From Mycobacterium pinniadriaticum (GTDB lineage: Bacteria; Actinomycetota; Actinomycetes; Mycobacteriales; Mycobacteriaceae), in the NCBI RefSeq assembly GCF_026242045.1, contig NZ_JAPJDO010000016.1:1-64000 (forward strand): DNA of 64,000 bases, read 5' to 3'. Below are positions 34,948-43,786 of this stretch, piece after piece; position 1 is the stretch's first letter, and every line of letters starts with the position of its first letter. The notes under the pieces were generated by a model that had not been told where the DNA came from, did not search any database, and saw nothing but the letters and a program-made list of their open reading frames with translations. Both the position numbers and the translations under genes were made by a program.

Positions 34948-35504
34948 CGGTGGGCGATCGCCGCCCAGCCGAAGTCGTTGGTGCGCACATCGGCGCGCGC
35001 GAAACCCGCCGCGGCCAGCCGCTCGGCGATCCCCGCCGGGTCGACGGGGTTGTAGGTGTCGCCCTCGTGCGCGTCGGCCAGGTCGTCGCTGCCGATGCTG
35101 TCGCTGGCCACCAGCGCGGCGCCGGGCCGCAGCACCCGCGCGACCTCGCTGAGTAGCCGGTCCTGCAGTTCGACCGTGGGCACATGGTGCAGCATCGTGA
35201 AGCAGGCGGCGCCGGAGAACCGCCCGTCGGGGAAGTCCAGCCTGGTGGCGTCGCCGCGCAGGATCCGTACCGACGGCACCCCGGAGAATCGTTCGGTGAG
35301 CATGGCCGCCAAATCCTCATCGATTTCCACACAGGTCACCTGGGGCAGCGAGGTGCTCAGAACATCGGTGACCGCACCATAGCCGGGCCCCACTTCCAAG
35401 ACGTCGTCGCCGAGGTCGGTGCCGTCGAGCACCCAGGGCAGGATCTGCTCGCGCATCAGCTGCCGCCACTCGTCGCTGCCGCAGACCTCGTGTGCCTCGT
35501 TCAT
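34944..35504 (-). CDS. Class I SAM-dependent methyltransferase
   Basis: A 186-residue Rossmann-fold methyltransferase. VLEVGPGYGAVTDVL (~36-50) is motif I for SAM binding, VEIDEDLAAML motif II, RGDATRLDFPDGRFSGAACF and LHHVP motifs IV-V, and VLRPGAALVASD motif VI. The acceptor is unknown. ATG at 35504 is used; the frame stays open upstream to 35843 but that runs against the opposite-strand gene and lacks family features. It diverges from the GH18 protein gene. Confidence 0.83.
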   Translation of the reverse strand: MNEAHEVCGSDEWRQLMREQILPWVLDGTDLGDDVLEVGPGYGAVTDVLSTSLPQVTCVEIDEDLAAMLTERFSGVPSVRILRGDATRLDFPDGRFSGAACFTMLHHVPTVELQDRLLSEVARVLRPGAALVASDSIGSDDLADAHEGDTYNPVDPAGIAERLAAAGFARADVRTNDFGWAAIAHR

Positions 35505-35638
35505 CGGCCAAGCGTAGAGAACGCCTTCCCGCTTGTGGTGGCTACGTTCGCACGAATTTTTGCTGAGTTGGCGCCCCGGACCCCGATTGTGCGTTAATAC
35601 TGAACGTTGCTGACAGATCATCTGTGTACGGGGGTGCC

Positions 35639-38251
35639 ATGAGTTCGACTGCATTTGGGTTCCGGGCTGGCTCCGCTGCGTTTGCCTTCGCGGTGGGCAT
35701 GGCGGTCGCCTCCAGCCCGGGGACCGCGGTAGCTGACAACTCCGACGCCAACTCGGCGTCGCAGCCGTCGAAACCGTCGAAGTCAGCGGTGGGCACGTCG
35801 CGCCGTGCGGCGCAGGCGCACCCCGCTCCCAAGGCCACCGCACCCAAGCGGTCCGCCCGGGTGGCGTTGACTCCGCGGCCTGTGCTCGCGGGCCGCCCGA
35901 CCACGCGTGGACCGATCGCCCACGCCCTCAAGGCCGCCGCGTCGGCGGATTCGAGCACGACCGAGCCCCGCAACGCAGACAGCGGTGCGGTGAACCTAGC
36001 TGCCGCAGAGCAAGTTTCGGCCACATCGTCATCCGCTTCGGCCGAGGCCGCGGTATCAGTGCCCAAGGCGGTGGCGGCGCAGGCCCGGCAGACCGCGACC
36101 GCCGCCCTCACCCCGGCCGACGTGGTCTCGGGCTTCCTGTCGCTGTTCGGGATCAAGGGCCTGCCACCGTCACCGGTGCAACTGCTGACCGGCTTGCTGG
36201 CCCTGATCCGCCGCGAGATCGAGGCGTTCCTCTATCCGACCGCGGCCGTCCCCAGCGTTTCGATCACCGACACCAGCCTGGTCGAGGGAGACGCGGGGAC
36301 AACCGACGCCGCCTTGACGCTGACCCTGTCCAAGTCGAGCACCAAGACGGTGACGGTGAACTATTCGACCGCGGATGGATCGGCGACCGCCGGCCAGGAC
36401 TACACGGCGGGTTCGGGCACCGTCACATTCGCCCCCGGAGTGGTTACGCAGGTCATCGGCGTTGCCGTGCTCGGTGACACCGTGGTCGAGCCGGACGAGA
36501 CGTTCACGGTCACCCTCTCGAATCCCTCCGGCGCCACCATCGCCCGGGCCACCGCGACGGGCACGATCACCGATGACGACGACGCGACCGTGCCGAAACT
36601 CCCGAGTGTGTCGATCGCCGACGCCACGGTGTCAGAAGGTGACAGTGCAACCACCGCCATCGGGTTCACGGTCACGCTGTCCGAAGCGTCGACGGCGACG
36701 GTGACGCTCAGCTACACGACATCGAACGGGTCGGCGACCGCCGGCCAGGACTACACGGCGGGTTCGGGCACCGTCACGTTCACCCCGGGGGTGGTCTCGC
36801 AGGTGATCACCGTCAGCGTGCTCGGCGATACCACGGTCGAGCCGAACGAGACGTTCACCGTCACGCTGTCGAACCCGTCCGGTGCCACCATCGCCGATGC
36901 CTCGGCGGTCGGCACGATCACCAACGACGACACCGCCAGTACCCCTGGCGGTACCGCCGAGTGGGGCGACAGCTTCTTCGCGCCGTACGTCGACATGGGC
37001 GCCTATCCGGTGCCGAATCTGCTGGCGCTGTCGCAAAGCTACGGCACCTCGCTGATGACGCTGGGCTTCATGCAGGCCGACGCCGACGGCAACCTGGCCT
37101 GGGCCGGATTGGCTGCGCTGGAACCGAGCTCGACCAACGAGCAGGCCATCGCGATCAACACCTCGATCGCCACGTTCAAGGCCGCCGGCGGCGACGTCAT
37201 GATCTCGTTCGGCGGCGCGTCGGGTACCAGCATTGCGCAGGACTACGCCGCCAAGGGCCGCAGCGCCCAAGAACTGGCCGACGCCTACGCCGCCGTCGTC
37301 GACACCTACGGCGTGACACACCTCGACTTCGACATCGAGGGCGCCGCGGTGGCCGATGCGGCTTCCGTGACGCTCAACAGCCAGGCCCTCGCGCTGCTGC
37401 AGCAGGCCAAGCCCGAGTTGGAGATCTGGTACACGCTGCCGGTGTTGCCGACGGGCCTGACCGCGGACGGCCTCAACGTCGTGGATGCGGCACTGGACGC
37501 CGGGGTGGATCTCGCCGGTGTCAACGTGATGGCGATGGACTACGGCGAGTCCGCCGCGCCCACCAGCGGACCGAACGCGAAGACGATGGGTGCCTACGCG
37601 ATCGAATCGGCCGAGTCCACGCACGCCCAACTCACCTCGCTCTACGCCGAGCACGGGCTCAGCTTCGGCTGGAGCCAGATCGGGGTCACCCCGATGCTGG
37701 GTGTCAACGACGTCATCACCGAGGTGTTCACCATCGCCGACGCGCAGGCTCTGGAGGACTTCGCCAACACCAACGGCATCGGCATGCTGTCGATGTGGCA
37801 GGTCCTTCGTGATACGCCGGGCACCCTGGGGCAGGCGACCACCAGTGCCTCCGGGTTGAGCGATCCGGCGGGCGCGTTCAGCGGGGTGTTCAACGACTAC
37901 GGCACGATCAACGTCGTCGACTATGACGCCGGCAGCACGGGTGGCGGCGGTGGCGGCGGTACCCCGGTGACCGGCGGCACCACCACGACCATCACCTGGG
38001 CGTGGGGTGCCGACGCGGTGCTGGACTTCGATCCCGCCAAAGACACACTGGACTTCGTCTGGATGCAGCCGACCGAATTCGACGTCGCCGAGGAATCCGG
38101 CTCGGTCCTGATCAGCATCGTCGGCAACAACAGCAGCTACACCCTGCAGGGAGTGTCGCTGAGTCAACTGCAGATCGGCAACATCATCGCCAACGACGCC
38201 GCAACGGTGGCGAAGTGGCAGAGTCTGCTCGACGCCGCGAAAGCTGCTTGA
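35639..38251 (+). CDS. Secreted Calx-beta/GH18 chitinase-like protein
   Basis: An ~870-residue exported protein. Signal peptide at ~1-33 with an AVA-type cleavage site, then ~170 residues of low-complexity Ala/Ser/Pro/Thr. Two Calx-beta repeats follow (~205-320 and ~322-435), each containing AGQDYTAGSGTVTF and DETFTVTLSNPSGATI or its twin; they bind Ca2+ in other proteins. From ~440 comes a TIM-barrel with the glycoside hydrolase family 18 active-site pattern in THLDFDIEG (DxDxE intact), preceded by the VMISFGGASG strand. A Gly-rich linker leads to a ~95-residue C-terminal module. ATG 35639 is preferred to GTG 35624. Likely a cell-surface or secreted chitinase/endoglycosidase; substrate not proven. 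Confidence 0.85.
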   Translation: MSSTAFGFRAGSAAFAFAVGMAVASSPGTAVADNSDANSASQPSKPSKSAVGTSRRAAQAHPAPKATAPKRSARVALTPRPVLAGRPTTRGPIAHALKAAASADSSTTEPRNADSGAVNLAAAEQVSATSSSASAEAAVSVPKAVAAQARQTATAALTPADVVSGFLSLFGIKGLPPSPVQLLTGLLALIRREIEAFLYPTAAVPSVSITDTSLVEGDAGTTDAALTLTLSKSSTKTVTVNYSTADGSATAGQDYTAGSGTVTFAPGVVTQVIGVAVLGDTVVEPDETFTVTLSNPSGATIARATATGTITDDDDATVPKLPSVSIADATVSEGDSATTAIGFTVTLSEASTATVTLSYTTSNGSATAGQDYTAGSGTVTFTPGVVSQVITVSVLGDTTVEPNETFTVTLSNPSGATIADASAVGTITNDDTASTPGGTAEWGDSFFAPYVDMGAYPVPNLLALSQSYGTSLMTLGFMQADADGNLAWAGLAALEPSSTNEQAIAINTSIATFKAAGGDVMISFGGASGTSIAQDYAAKGRSAQELADAYAAVVDTYGVTHLDFDIEGAAVADAASVTLNSQALALLQQAKPELEIWYTLPVLPTGLTADGLNVVDAALDAGVDLAGVNVMAMDYGESAAPTSGPNAKTMGAYAIESAESTHAQLTSLYAEHGLSFGWSQIGVTPMLGVNDVITEVFTIADAQALEDFANTNGIGMLSMWQVLRDTPGTLGQATTSASGLSDPAGAFSGVFNDYGTINVVDYDAGSTGGGGGGGTPVTGGTTTTITWAWGADAVLDFDPAKDTLDFVWMQPTEFDVAEESGSVLISIVGNNSSYTLQGVSLSQLQIGNIIANDAATVAKWQSLLDAAKAA
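36380..36777 (+). repeat. Exact 47-base direct repeat in the two Calx-beta units
   Basis: Bases 36380-36426 and 36731-36777 are identical over 47 bases, 351 bases apart, in the same codon phase. The surrounding unit sequences differ, so the exact identity suggests recent duplication or gene conversion between the two Calx-beta repeats. Confidence 0.85.
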
Positions 38252-38257
38252 GGCCAA

Positions 38258-38325
38258 GCCATTTCCCGTCGCTTCGCTCGCCCCGAGGCCATTTCCCGTC
38301 GCTTCGCTCGCCCCGAGGCTATTTC
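38258..38325. repeat. 30-base tandem repeat (about 2.3 copies)
   Basis: Units 38258-38287 and 38288-38317 are identical 30-mers, followed by an imperfect third start (38318-38325) that runs into the 3' end of echA16. Each full unit contains CCCGTCGCTTCGCTCGCCCC, a 20-mer also present at 18252-18271. The repeat fills the gap between the convergent GH18 and echA16 genes. Confidence 0.85.
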
Positions 38326-39077
38326 ACTTGCGTGCGGCCGCGCTCGATGACCGAGGAGCGGCTGGCGGCGATGTCGTCGCCGGTGGTCTGGGCCATCCAG
38401 GCACGGGCCGACATCGCCTCGATCCACAGCCCCGAACCGGTCTGGTCGCAGTCGATGCGGTGATAGGAGGCCAGCAGTGCACGCACCGCTTTCTGGTTGT
38501 TGCCGACGATGGAGGTGGCCACCGCTCGGGCGGTCGGTAGCAGTTCGTCATGCGCGACGACCTGGGTGACCAGCCCGGCCCGCAGCGCATCCTCGGCGGA
38601 CAGGTAGTCGCCGGTCAGGCTCATCCGTCGGGCCATTCCGACGCCCACCTTCTGCGGCAGCCGCACACTGAGGCCCCAGGTCGGCAGCAAGCCGACCCGG
38701 GCGTGGGTATCGGCGAAGCGGGCCCGCTCCGAGGCGATGAGGATGTCGCAGTAGAGCGCCAGTTCCAGCCCACCGGTCACCGCTGCGCCGTTGATCGCCC
38801 CGATCACCGGCTTGGTCATCGGCGGCCACTTCGGCGAGATGTCGGGGAGTTCGGTGGTATCCCCGAGTTCCTTGAGGTCCATTCCCGCGCAGAACACCGG
38901 ATCGGCGCCGGTGACGATGATGACGTCGACGTTCTCGTCGGCTTCGGCGTCGCGCAGGGCGGCGAAGAATCGGCCGCGAAGCGCCGTCGACAGCGCGTTA
39001 CGCGCGCCGGGGCGATTCAGGGTGACCGTGCGGATCCGGTCAGTGGTGTCGATGAGCAGAATGTCGTCGCCGGTCAT
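38319..39077 (-). CDS. echA16: Enoyl-CoA hydratase/isomerase family protein EchA16
   Basis: A 252-residue crotonase-fold protein close to Rv2831. TLNRPGARNALS, FCAGMDLKEL and the oxyanion-hole segment GAAVTGGLELALYCD are present; the first catalytic Glu position (GLELAL) is kept, but the second reads ADTHARVG, so the usual second Glu is missing. Simple hydration of enoyl-CoA is therefore doubtful, and isomerase or another crotonase reaction is possible. ATG 39077 has a leaderless-type -10 upstream; the longer frame to 39317 is antisense to nothing useful and lacks conservation. Confidence 0.88.
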   Translation of the reverse strand: MTGDDILLIDTTDRIRTVTLNRPGARNALSTALRGRFFAALRDAEADENVDVIIVTGADPVFCAGMDLKELGDTTELPDISPKWPPMTKPVIGAINGAAVTGGLELALYCDILIASERARFADTHARVGLLPTWGLSVRLPQKVGVGMARRMSLTGDYLSAEDALRAGLVTQVVAHDELLPTARAVATSIVGNNQKAVRALLASYHRIDCDQTGSGLWIEAMSARAWMAQTTGDDIAASRSSVIERGRTQVK

Positions 39078-39084
39078 AGGGGAC

Positions 39085-39090
39085 ACCGTA
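39085..39090 (-). promoter_or_regulatory. Leaderless -10 element of echA16
   Basis: On the minus strand TACGGT is followed by seven bases and the ATG at 39077. The spacing equals that of other leaderless genes in the window. Inference from pattern. Confidence 0.45.
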
Positions 39091-39099
39091 TCGGGACCG

Positions 39100-40410
39100 C
39101 TAACGAGCCGAGCGTGCCGTCCGGCTCGTCGAGTGCGGTGGCTTCTTCGCGGCTTGGGGCTTGTCACCGGCGGGTGGGTGCCCGGCCGGATCCTGGCCGG
39201 CGGCGGGGCGGGGGTTCGGTCCAGCGGATGGGACCGGGGACGGCGGCCGCAGCGGTCTCGTCGCGGCGATGCCCTTTGTCGTGTTTCCCGTCGGTACCGG
39301 GCTGGGGTGCACGACAACGCTGGTGGCCCCGTGTGCCCTTACGCTGTCCGGCACGCCACGTGAGCCCGAAGCGCTTGTGGGGGAAGGCGAGACCACCTCT
39401 GGTGACGATGGAGTCGGCCCGGCGCTGATCAGGTCGGGCGCGGCGCAGGTATCGATCTCGGATTGCAGGCGCGTCGCCAGCGTGGCGGTGTCGTGGTGAG
39501 TCGCCCGCAGCGATGTCTGCCGGATCTGCCCGGCCGGAGCCGAACAATCACCGACCTCGACGACACCGTCGAACATGGGTACCCCACCGACGGCGCTGGG
39601 GACATACCAGGCCAGCCACATCGGGCTGGTCGCGACGGCCTTGCTCGCATCGATGGCCGTGGTGAGGTCCCGTTCGGCCACCGCGGGGTCGCCGGGCACC
39701 ATGGCCTGCAGGGCCCGCACACCGTCGTGTTCGATCCGCAGCCCGAAGACGCCGACCGGGACGCTGTCCAGGAAATGCTCGATCGAGGTCTGGCCCTCGG
39801 TGCTGAGCGGGAAGGACACGCTCATCCGTGGGGTTACCGGTGAAGGAGAGGACGGTGACACGGACAGGGTGAGTCCGGTCTCCCCGGCCGTGCGTCGCAC
39901 GGTGTCGAGGAGGTCGGCTCCCGGGGTGCGGCCCCGGGAGACCGAGAGTTGATTGATCGCACCGTTGTCGCCGCGGAACCAGTCGATCCTGCCGTCGGCG
40001 TTCGCGGCGATCACCCGGAGCCGTTCGGCGTCATCGGCGATTTGCGCGGCGTCGATGTGCGAATGGCGTCTGATCGTCACGGGTTTGTCCGGAGCCACCC
40101 AGAATTCGACGTTCTGGGTGTAGTTCGCGACCAGGTTGATTCGGGTGGCGGCGATCTGGTCGGCGACGGCGACGATCTCCGCACGCGTTGCGGTGGCAAC
40201 GTCGACCGCAACGTTGAAGATCACGCCCTCGGCGTAGCTCTCGTCGTGGTAAACCCACGCGTCTGCCACCCCCGGCATCGACATCAGTTCGGTCTGAAGG
40301 TCGTTGGCCACCTGTGTGAGGTTGGCCGGGCCGCTACAGGCCGGCAGCACGGTGGCCCCTACCAGCAGGGCCAGGGCGGAGCAGGCGCGGGCCGTTCGTC
40401 GCATTCGCAA
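39100..40410 (-). CDS. Putative lipoprotein with Pro-rich tail
   Basis: 436 residues. MRMRRTARACSALALLVGA followed by LPACSG gives a signal peptide and lipobox with Cys at about residue 25. The body (~30-310) holds two similar alpha/beta segments (for instance NDLQTELMSMPGVADAWVYHD and later TLATRLQSEIDTC) of no family I recognise, and the last ~110 residues are Pro/Ser/Thr/Lys-rich and probably cell-wall spanning. No catalytic motif stands out. The start may be the first or third codon (both Met). It is likely surface-anchored; function unknown. Confidence 0.72.
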   Translation of the reverse strand: MRMRRTARACSALALLVGATVLPACSGPANLTQVANDLQTELMSMPGVADAWVYHDESYAEGVIFNVAVDVATATRAEIVAVADQIAATRINLVANYTQNVEFWVAPDKPVTIRRHSHIDAAQIADDAERLRVIAANADGRIDWFRGDNGAINQLSVSRGRTPGADLLDTVRRTAGETGLTLSVSPSSPSPVTPRMSVSFPLSTEGQTSIEHFLDSVPVGVFGLRIEHDGVRALQAMVPGDPAVAERDLTTAIDASKAVATSPMWLAWYVPSAVGGVPMFDGVVEVGDCSAPAGQIRQTSLRATHHDTATLATRLQSEIDTCAAPDLISAGPTPSSPEVVSPSPTSASGSRGVPDSVRAHGATSVVVHPSPVPTGNTTKGIAATRPLRPPSPVPSAGPNPRPAAGQDPAGHPPAGDKPQAAKKPPHSTSRTARSAR

Positions 40411-40501
40411 CTTGGACCTCCAGCCTCCTCGTCGTAGCTCAATCTACGCTCACGTCACACCATTGCGGTGGAACTGTGCCGAGCAAATGGCTGGAACGTG
40501 C

Positions 40502-41077
40502 TCAGCAAAGGTCGAAATCGGTGACGATATCCGGCCAGGTGAGGTCGCAGGCGGCCATCACCCAACTCCCGACGATCAGGTTGACGAGGAGGTCAACCCG
40601 GTGCTCGTCGCCATCTGGACAGGCGGCCCTCGTACACAGCAGGCGCACGTCGGCGGACACGGTGGTAATCCGGGGCGCGACATCGGCGATTCGATGCGAT
40701 TGGGCCAGCGACGTGCCCAACAGGGCGCATGCCACGCGCAATTGGCCCTGCGGCGGGGCGATCATCGCTTCCAACGGCTGTGCCGCCATGGCCGTCGTGA
40801 CGATCTCACACGCCCGGTCGAGAGCCGCGCGGTACAGCGGCGCTTTGCCGGGAAAGTGATGGTGCACCGCGGGGCGGGTGACCCCGACGAGATCTGCGAC
40901 GTCCTGCAGGGTGGCGGCGTCGTATCCCCGGTGGGCGAAGACGCGTACCGCCGCGGCGAGGATCATCTCGCGGCGCGCATCAGTGTTCGAACCGCGGGGC
41001 CGGCCGACCGTCCGTTTGTTCTGCCTGCGCGGCGGGAGTACATCCGGCGCGCCGGTCGATGCCGATCCCGCTGCCAT
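40502..41077 (-). CDS. TetR-family transcriptional regulator
   Basis: 191 residues. The helix-turn-helix is TLQDVADLVGVTRPAVHHHFPGK at residues ~57-79, preceded by the first helix REMILAAAVRVFAHRGYDAA. The C-terminal ligand-binding region is variable (two Cys in LLCTRAACPDGDEH). An N-terminal basic GRPRGSNTD arm may add DNA contacts. It faces away from the DUF2277 gene over a 143-base gap that could hold its operator, but no clear palindrome was found there. Target unknown. Confidence 0.85.
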   Translation of the reverse strand: MAAGSASTGAPDVLPPRRQNKRTVGRPRGSNTDARREMILAAAVRVFAHRGYDAATLQDVADLVGVTRPAVHHHFPGKAPLYRAALDRACEIVTTAMAAQPLEAMIAPPQGQLRVACALLGTSLAQSHRIADVAPRITTVSADVRLLCTRAACPDGDEHRVDLLVNLIVGSWVMAACDLTWPDIVTDFDLC

Positions 41078-41220
41078 GGTGGACCTTTCTCGTGACTCGC
41101 GTCGGACGGTGTGGCGGCCAGGCTAGGTTCCGAACGTGTGAGCCAGATGGGTACCGCGTATCAATCTGATCAACGACATCGGATCGTGAACTCAGGCCCC
41201 ACGGCGGGCATGCTAGGGCT

Positions 41221-41484
41221 ATGTGCCGAAACATCACCGAGTTGCGCGGTCTGGAGCCGGCGGCCACGGCTGAGGAGATCGCCGCGGCCGCTCGCCAGTA
41301 TGTGCGCAAGGTCAGCGGGATCACCCGGCCGTCCGACGCCGTCGCCGACGCGTTCGAGACCGCTGTCGCCGAGGTCGCTGCCACCACGACACGGCTGCTG
41401 GCCGAACTGCCTGCCCGGCGTCAGCCGCCCAAAACCATTCCGCCGCTGCGCCGGCCCGAGGTCATCGCACGGCTTGCCCGATGA
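41221..41484 (+). CDS. DUF2277 family small protein
   Basis: An 87-residue protein beginning MCRNITELRGLEP, the invariant start of DUF2277, with ATAEEIAAAARQYVRKVSG and a C-terminal PKTIPPLRRPEVIARLAR. The family is found across actinobacteria and plants' symbionts without known function; the fold is predicted helical. ATG at 41221 is fixed by the conserved N-terminus. The stop overlaps the next gene by four bases (ATGA). Confidence 0.82.
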   Translation: MCRNITELRGLEPAATAEEIAAAARQYVRKVSGITRPSDAVADAFETAVAEVAATTTRLLAELPARRQPPKTIPPLRRPEVIARLAR

Positions 41485-42026
41485 CGCCCGCGCTCAAGGA
41501 GTGGAGCGCGGCGGTGCACGCCCTGCTCGACGGCCGGCAGACCGTGCTGCTGCGCAAGGGGGGTATCCACGAGAAACGGTTCGCCGTGGCGGCCGAGGAG
41601 TTCCTGTTGTTCCCGACGGTCGCGCACAGCCACGCCGACCGGGTACGCCCCGAGCATCGTGATCTGCTCGCCGGATCGGCCCCCGACAGCTGCGATGACC
41701 GCGTCATGATCCGGGCGGCCGCGAAAGTCGTTGCCGCCGTTGCCGTGTCAACGACCGAAGGTCTGGCCGACATTGCCGATCTGCATATCTGGACTGCCGG
41801 ATCGGTGCGGGCCGACCGACTGGATTTCCGGCCCCGCCACCGGCTGACGGTGTTGGTGGTCCAGGCATTCCCGCTGATCGAGCCGATCCGACTGGCGCGG
41901 GATCCGCAGTACGGCGGCTGCACCAGCTGGGTGGAGTTACCGGTTTCGCCGGCACTGGGTGATCCGGTGCACGAAGCCGCGGCGCTAGACGCGATCGCCG
42001 GCCGGGTCCGCGCCGCCGTCGGGTGA
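41481..42026 (+). CDS. DUF1802 family protein
   Basis: 181 residues. ALKEWSAAVHALLDGRQTVLLRKGGIHE and FLLFPTVAHSHADRVRPEH are the recognisable N-terminal blocks of DUF1802; a PQYGGCTSWVELP segment lies near the C-terminus. Function unknown. Coupled to the DUF2277 gene by ATGA, and its last 42 bases overlap the 3' end of the minus-strand hydrolase. Confidence 0.8.
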   Translation: MTPALKEWSAAVHALLDGRQTVLLRKGGIHEKRFAVAAEEFLLFPTVAHSHADRVRPEHRDLLAGSAPDSCDDRVMIRAAAKVVAAVAVSTTEGLADIADLHIWTAGSVRADRLDFRPRHRLTVLVVQAFPLIEPIRLARDPQYGGCTSWVELPVSPALGDPVHEAAALDAIAGRVRAAVG

Positions 42027-43724
42027 GGGCAGGCCGGCCGAGGCGGGCAGGATCAGCCTCGACATGCCGCCGGCCCCGTGATGCACGGTGTGCACCGACG
42101 GCACCATCCGCTGCCCGGTGAGCACCGGCTCGCCGGTGCCGAGGTTTCTGGCGTACCGGGGATGGGATCCGCCGGCGACGAGCACCCGGATGTGCGTACC
42201 GGCGGGGAAGCGGTGCGCGATGGCATCGAGCTCGATGCGGATCGGCCCCTGCGCCGGCGGATTCAGCCGCTGGTAGCCGTCACTGACATTGCGGGAGCGT
42301 CCGCGGGCATCCACCTCGCTGACCCGGACGAACACGTCGACATGGTCGATGTCGGACTCGTGGGCCAGTTCGATGACGGGGTTGCCGAACACGTAAAGGT
42401 CGGCGTCCAACGGCCCGCTGGTGAAGCTCAGCACGTCTGCGCGTCTTGCCAGCACGGAGTCGTCGCGGTAGCCGCTGTGCTGGGATAACAGCCGACCACC
42501 CACGGTGGGGGTCGGGTCGGCCGGGTCGTAGCGGAAGGTCGACGGGGCGGCATCCCCGGGTGGCGGCGCTGCGGCCAGCCGGCCGGCCGGCTGGAGATAC
42601 AGCACGCCCTCGCCGGTGGCCGGTGGCCAATCCGGCAAGTCGATCCAGCCGTGATGGGCGACGAACACCCGTACCGGACTGCGATGGGTTGCCGGGGGAA
42701 GGCCGGCGAGGTGGCTGCCGAGCCAGCTCAGTGTCTCGGCGGCAGCGGTGCCGCCCGCCTTGGTGATCATGTCGATGTGCGCCCACGGCCCGACCGTCAT
42801 CGCGACGTCCACACCGCGGTCGCGCAGGTGGCGGTACTGCAGGAGGGTCTGCTCGAGGAACAGATCCTGCCAGCCGCTGAGCAACAGCACCGGGACCTCG
42901 CAACGGTCGAGCGCGGCTGTCATCCGCATCGTTTCCCAGAACGGGTCGTCGGCACCCGGATGTTCGATCCACGACTCGTACCAGGGTGAACCGGCGCCGA
43001 GCAGATCGCGGCCCGCGCTGCCCACCGGAAGTGCGAGGGTGGCCCGTTCCAGGCGGCGCGCGGCGCGGGTCTGGAACGCCAGCCGCCGCGGCATCGCGTC
43101 CTCCTGGTGGGCGACCATGTCCGACCAGCCCAGGAAGTCGTTCAACGAGAACGACCCGGTGCCCCACGAGGAGGCATGGAAGTCGTGCGGGCCTACGGTG
43201 ACCACCGCGGCGGCGAGCTCCGGCGGCGGGTCGGAGAGCAGAGCCCACTGAGTGAAGCCCAGGTAGGACAGTCCGATGGTGGCGAAGCTGCCGGTGAACC
43301 AGGGTTGTTGGCGCAGCCACACCACGGTGTCGGCGGCGTCGGCGGCCTCGTTGACCATCGGCACGAAGTCGCCGCCCGACCCGAATGTGCCGCGCACACT
43401 CTGCAGCAGGACGTGATAGCCGCGTGCGGCGTAGAGCCGCGCGTACATCAGGGAGAACGGGAAGGACCGGCCGTACGGTCCGCGAACCAGGACGGTTCCC
43501 AGTGGGGTGTCAACGGCGGGTGCGTAGTGGGTGGCGCGCAGGATTGCGCCGTCGCGCATCGGGATCCCGACACCACGGCGCACGGCGTAATCGCTGGTCG
43601 GTGGTGTTATCCGCAGCGCACGGGAGAGGGCGCGGTCGACGAACTGGTGGGGCCGGGCGAAGCGCACACCGTCCAGAGTAGGTAGTGCGGCCGGAGCTGC
43701 CGGGCCCGCATCAGGTTTCTGCAT
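41985..43724 (-). CDS. CocE/NonD-type alpha/beta hydrolase (Rv2800 family)
   Basis: 579 residues. The catalytic alpha/beta domain (~40-340) has the IGLSYLGFTQW nucleophile elbow with Ser in GLSYLG, an LLSGWQDLFLEQTL segment with the Asp, and GPWAHIDM with the His. A C-terminal jelly-roll (~380-570) with FTSGPLDADLYVFGNPV and RIELDAIAHRFPAGTHIRV completes the X-Pro dipeptidyl-peptidase/cocaine-esterase architecture. No signal peptide is evident. Substrate not inferred; ester or amide hydrolysis is likely. Confidence 0.87.
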   Translation of the reverse strand: MQKPDAGPAAPAALPTLDGVRFARPHQFVDRALSRALRITPPTSDYAVRRGVGIPMRDGAILRATHYAPAVDTPLGTVLVRGPYGRSFPFSLMYARLYAARGYHVLLQSVRGTFGSGGDFVPMVNEAADAADTVVWLRQQPWFTGSFATIGLSYLGFTQWALLSDPPPELAAAVVTVGPHDFHASSWGTGSFSLNDFLGWSDMVAHQEDAMPRRLAFQTRAARRLERATLALPVGSAGRDLLGAGSPWYESWIEHPGADDPFWETMRMTAALDRCEVPVLLLSGWQDLFLEQTLLQYRHLRDRGVDVAMTVGPWAHIDMITKAGGTAAAETLSWLGSHLAGLPPATHRSPVRVFVAHHGWIDLPDWPPATGEGVLYLQPAGRLAAAPPPGDAAPSTFRYDPADPTPTVGGRLLSQHSGYRDDSVLARRADVLSFTSGPLDADLYVFGNPVIELAHESDIDHVDVFVRVSEVDARGRSRNVSDGYQRLNPPAQGPIRIELDAIAHRFPAGTHIRVLVAGGSHPRYARNLGTGEPVLTGQRMVPSVHTVHHGAGGMSRLILPASAGLPSPDGGADPAGDRV

Positions 43725-43772
43725 GCAGTCGAGCCGTCAGCCCCGACCACTGGCCAGCCGGCTCCCCGCCAG

Positions 43773-43778
43773 TAGGCT
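43773..43778 (+). promoter_or_regulatory. Leaderless -10 element of pptH-pptT-truB
   Basis: TAGGCT followed by eight bases and the GTG at 43787. No ribosome site precedes the GTG. The promoter would drive three overlapping genes. Inference from pattern and conserved spacing. Confidence 0.6.
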
Positions 43779-43786
43779 GGCGTGTC

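Noticed and set aside
38258..38325. A CRISPR-like array
   Set aside because: The 30-base units are directly abutting with no spacers, so this is a plain tandem repeat.
41221..42026. A toxin-antitoxin pair formed by two small overlapping genes
   Set aside because: The proteins match DUF2277 and DUF1802, neither of which is a known toxin or antitoxin family.
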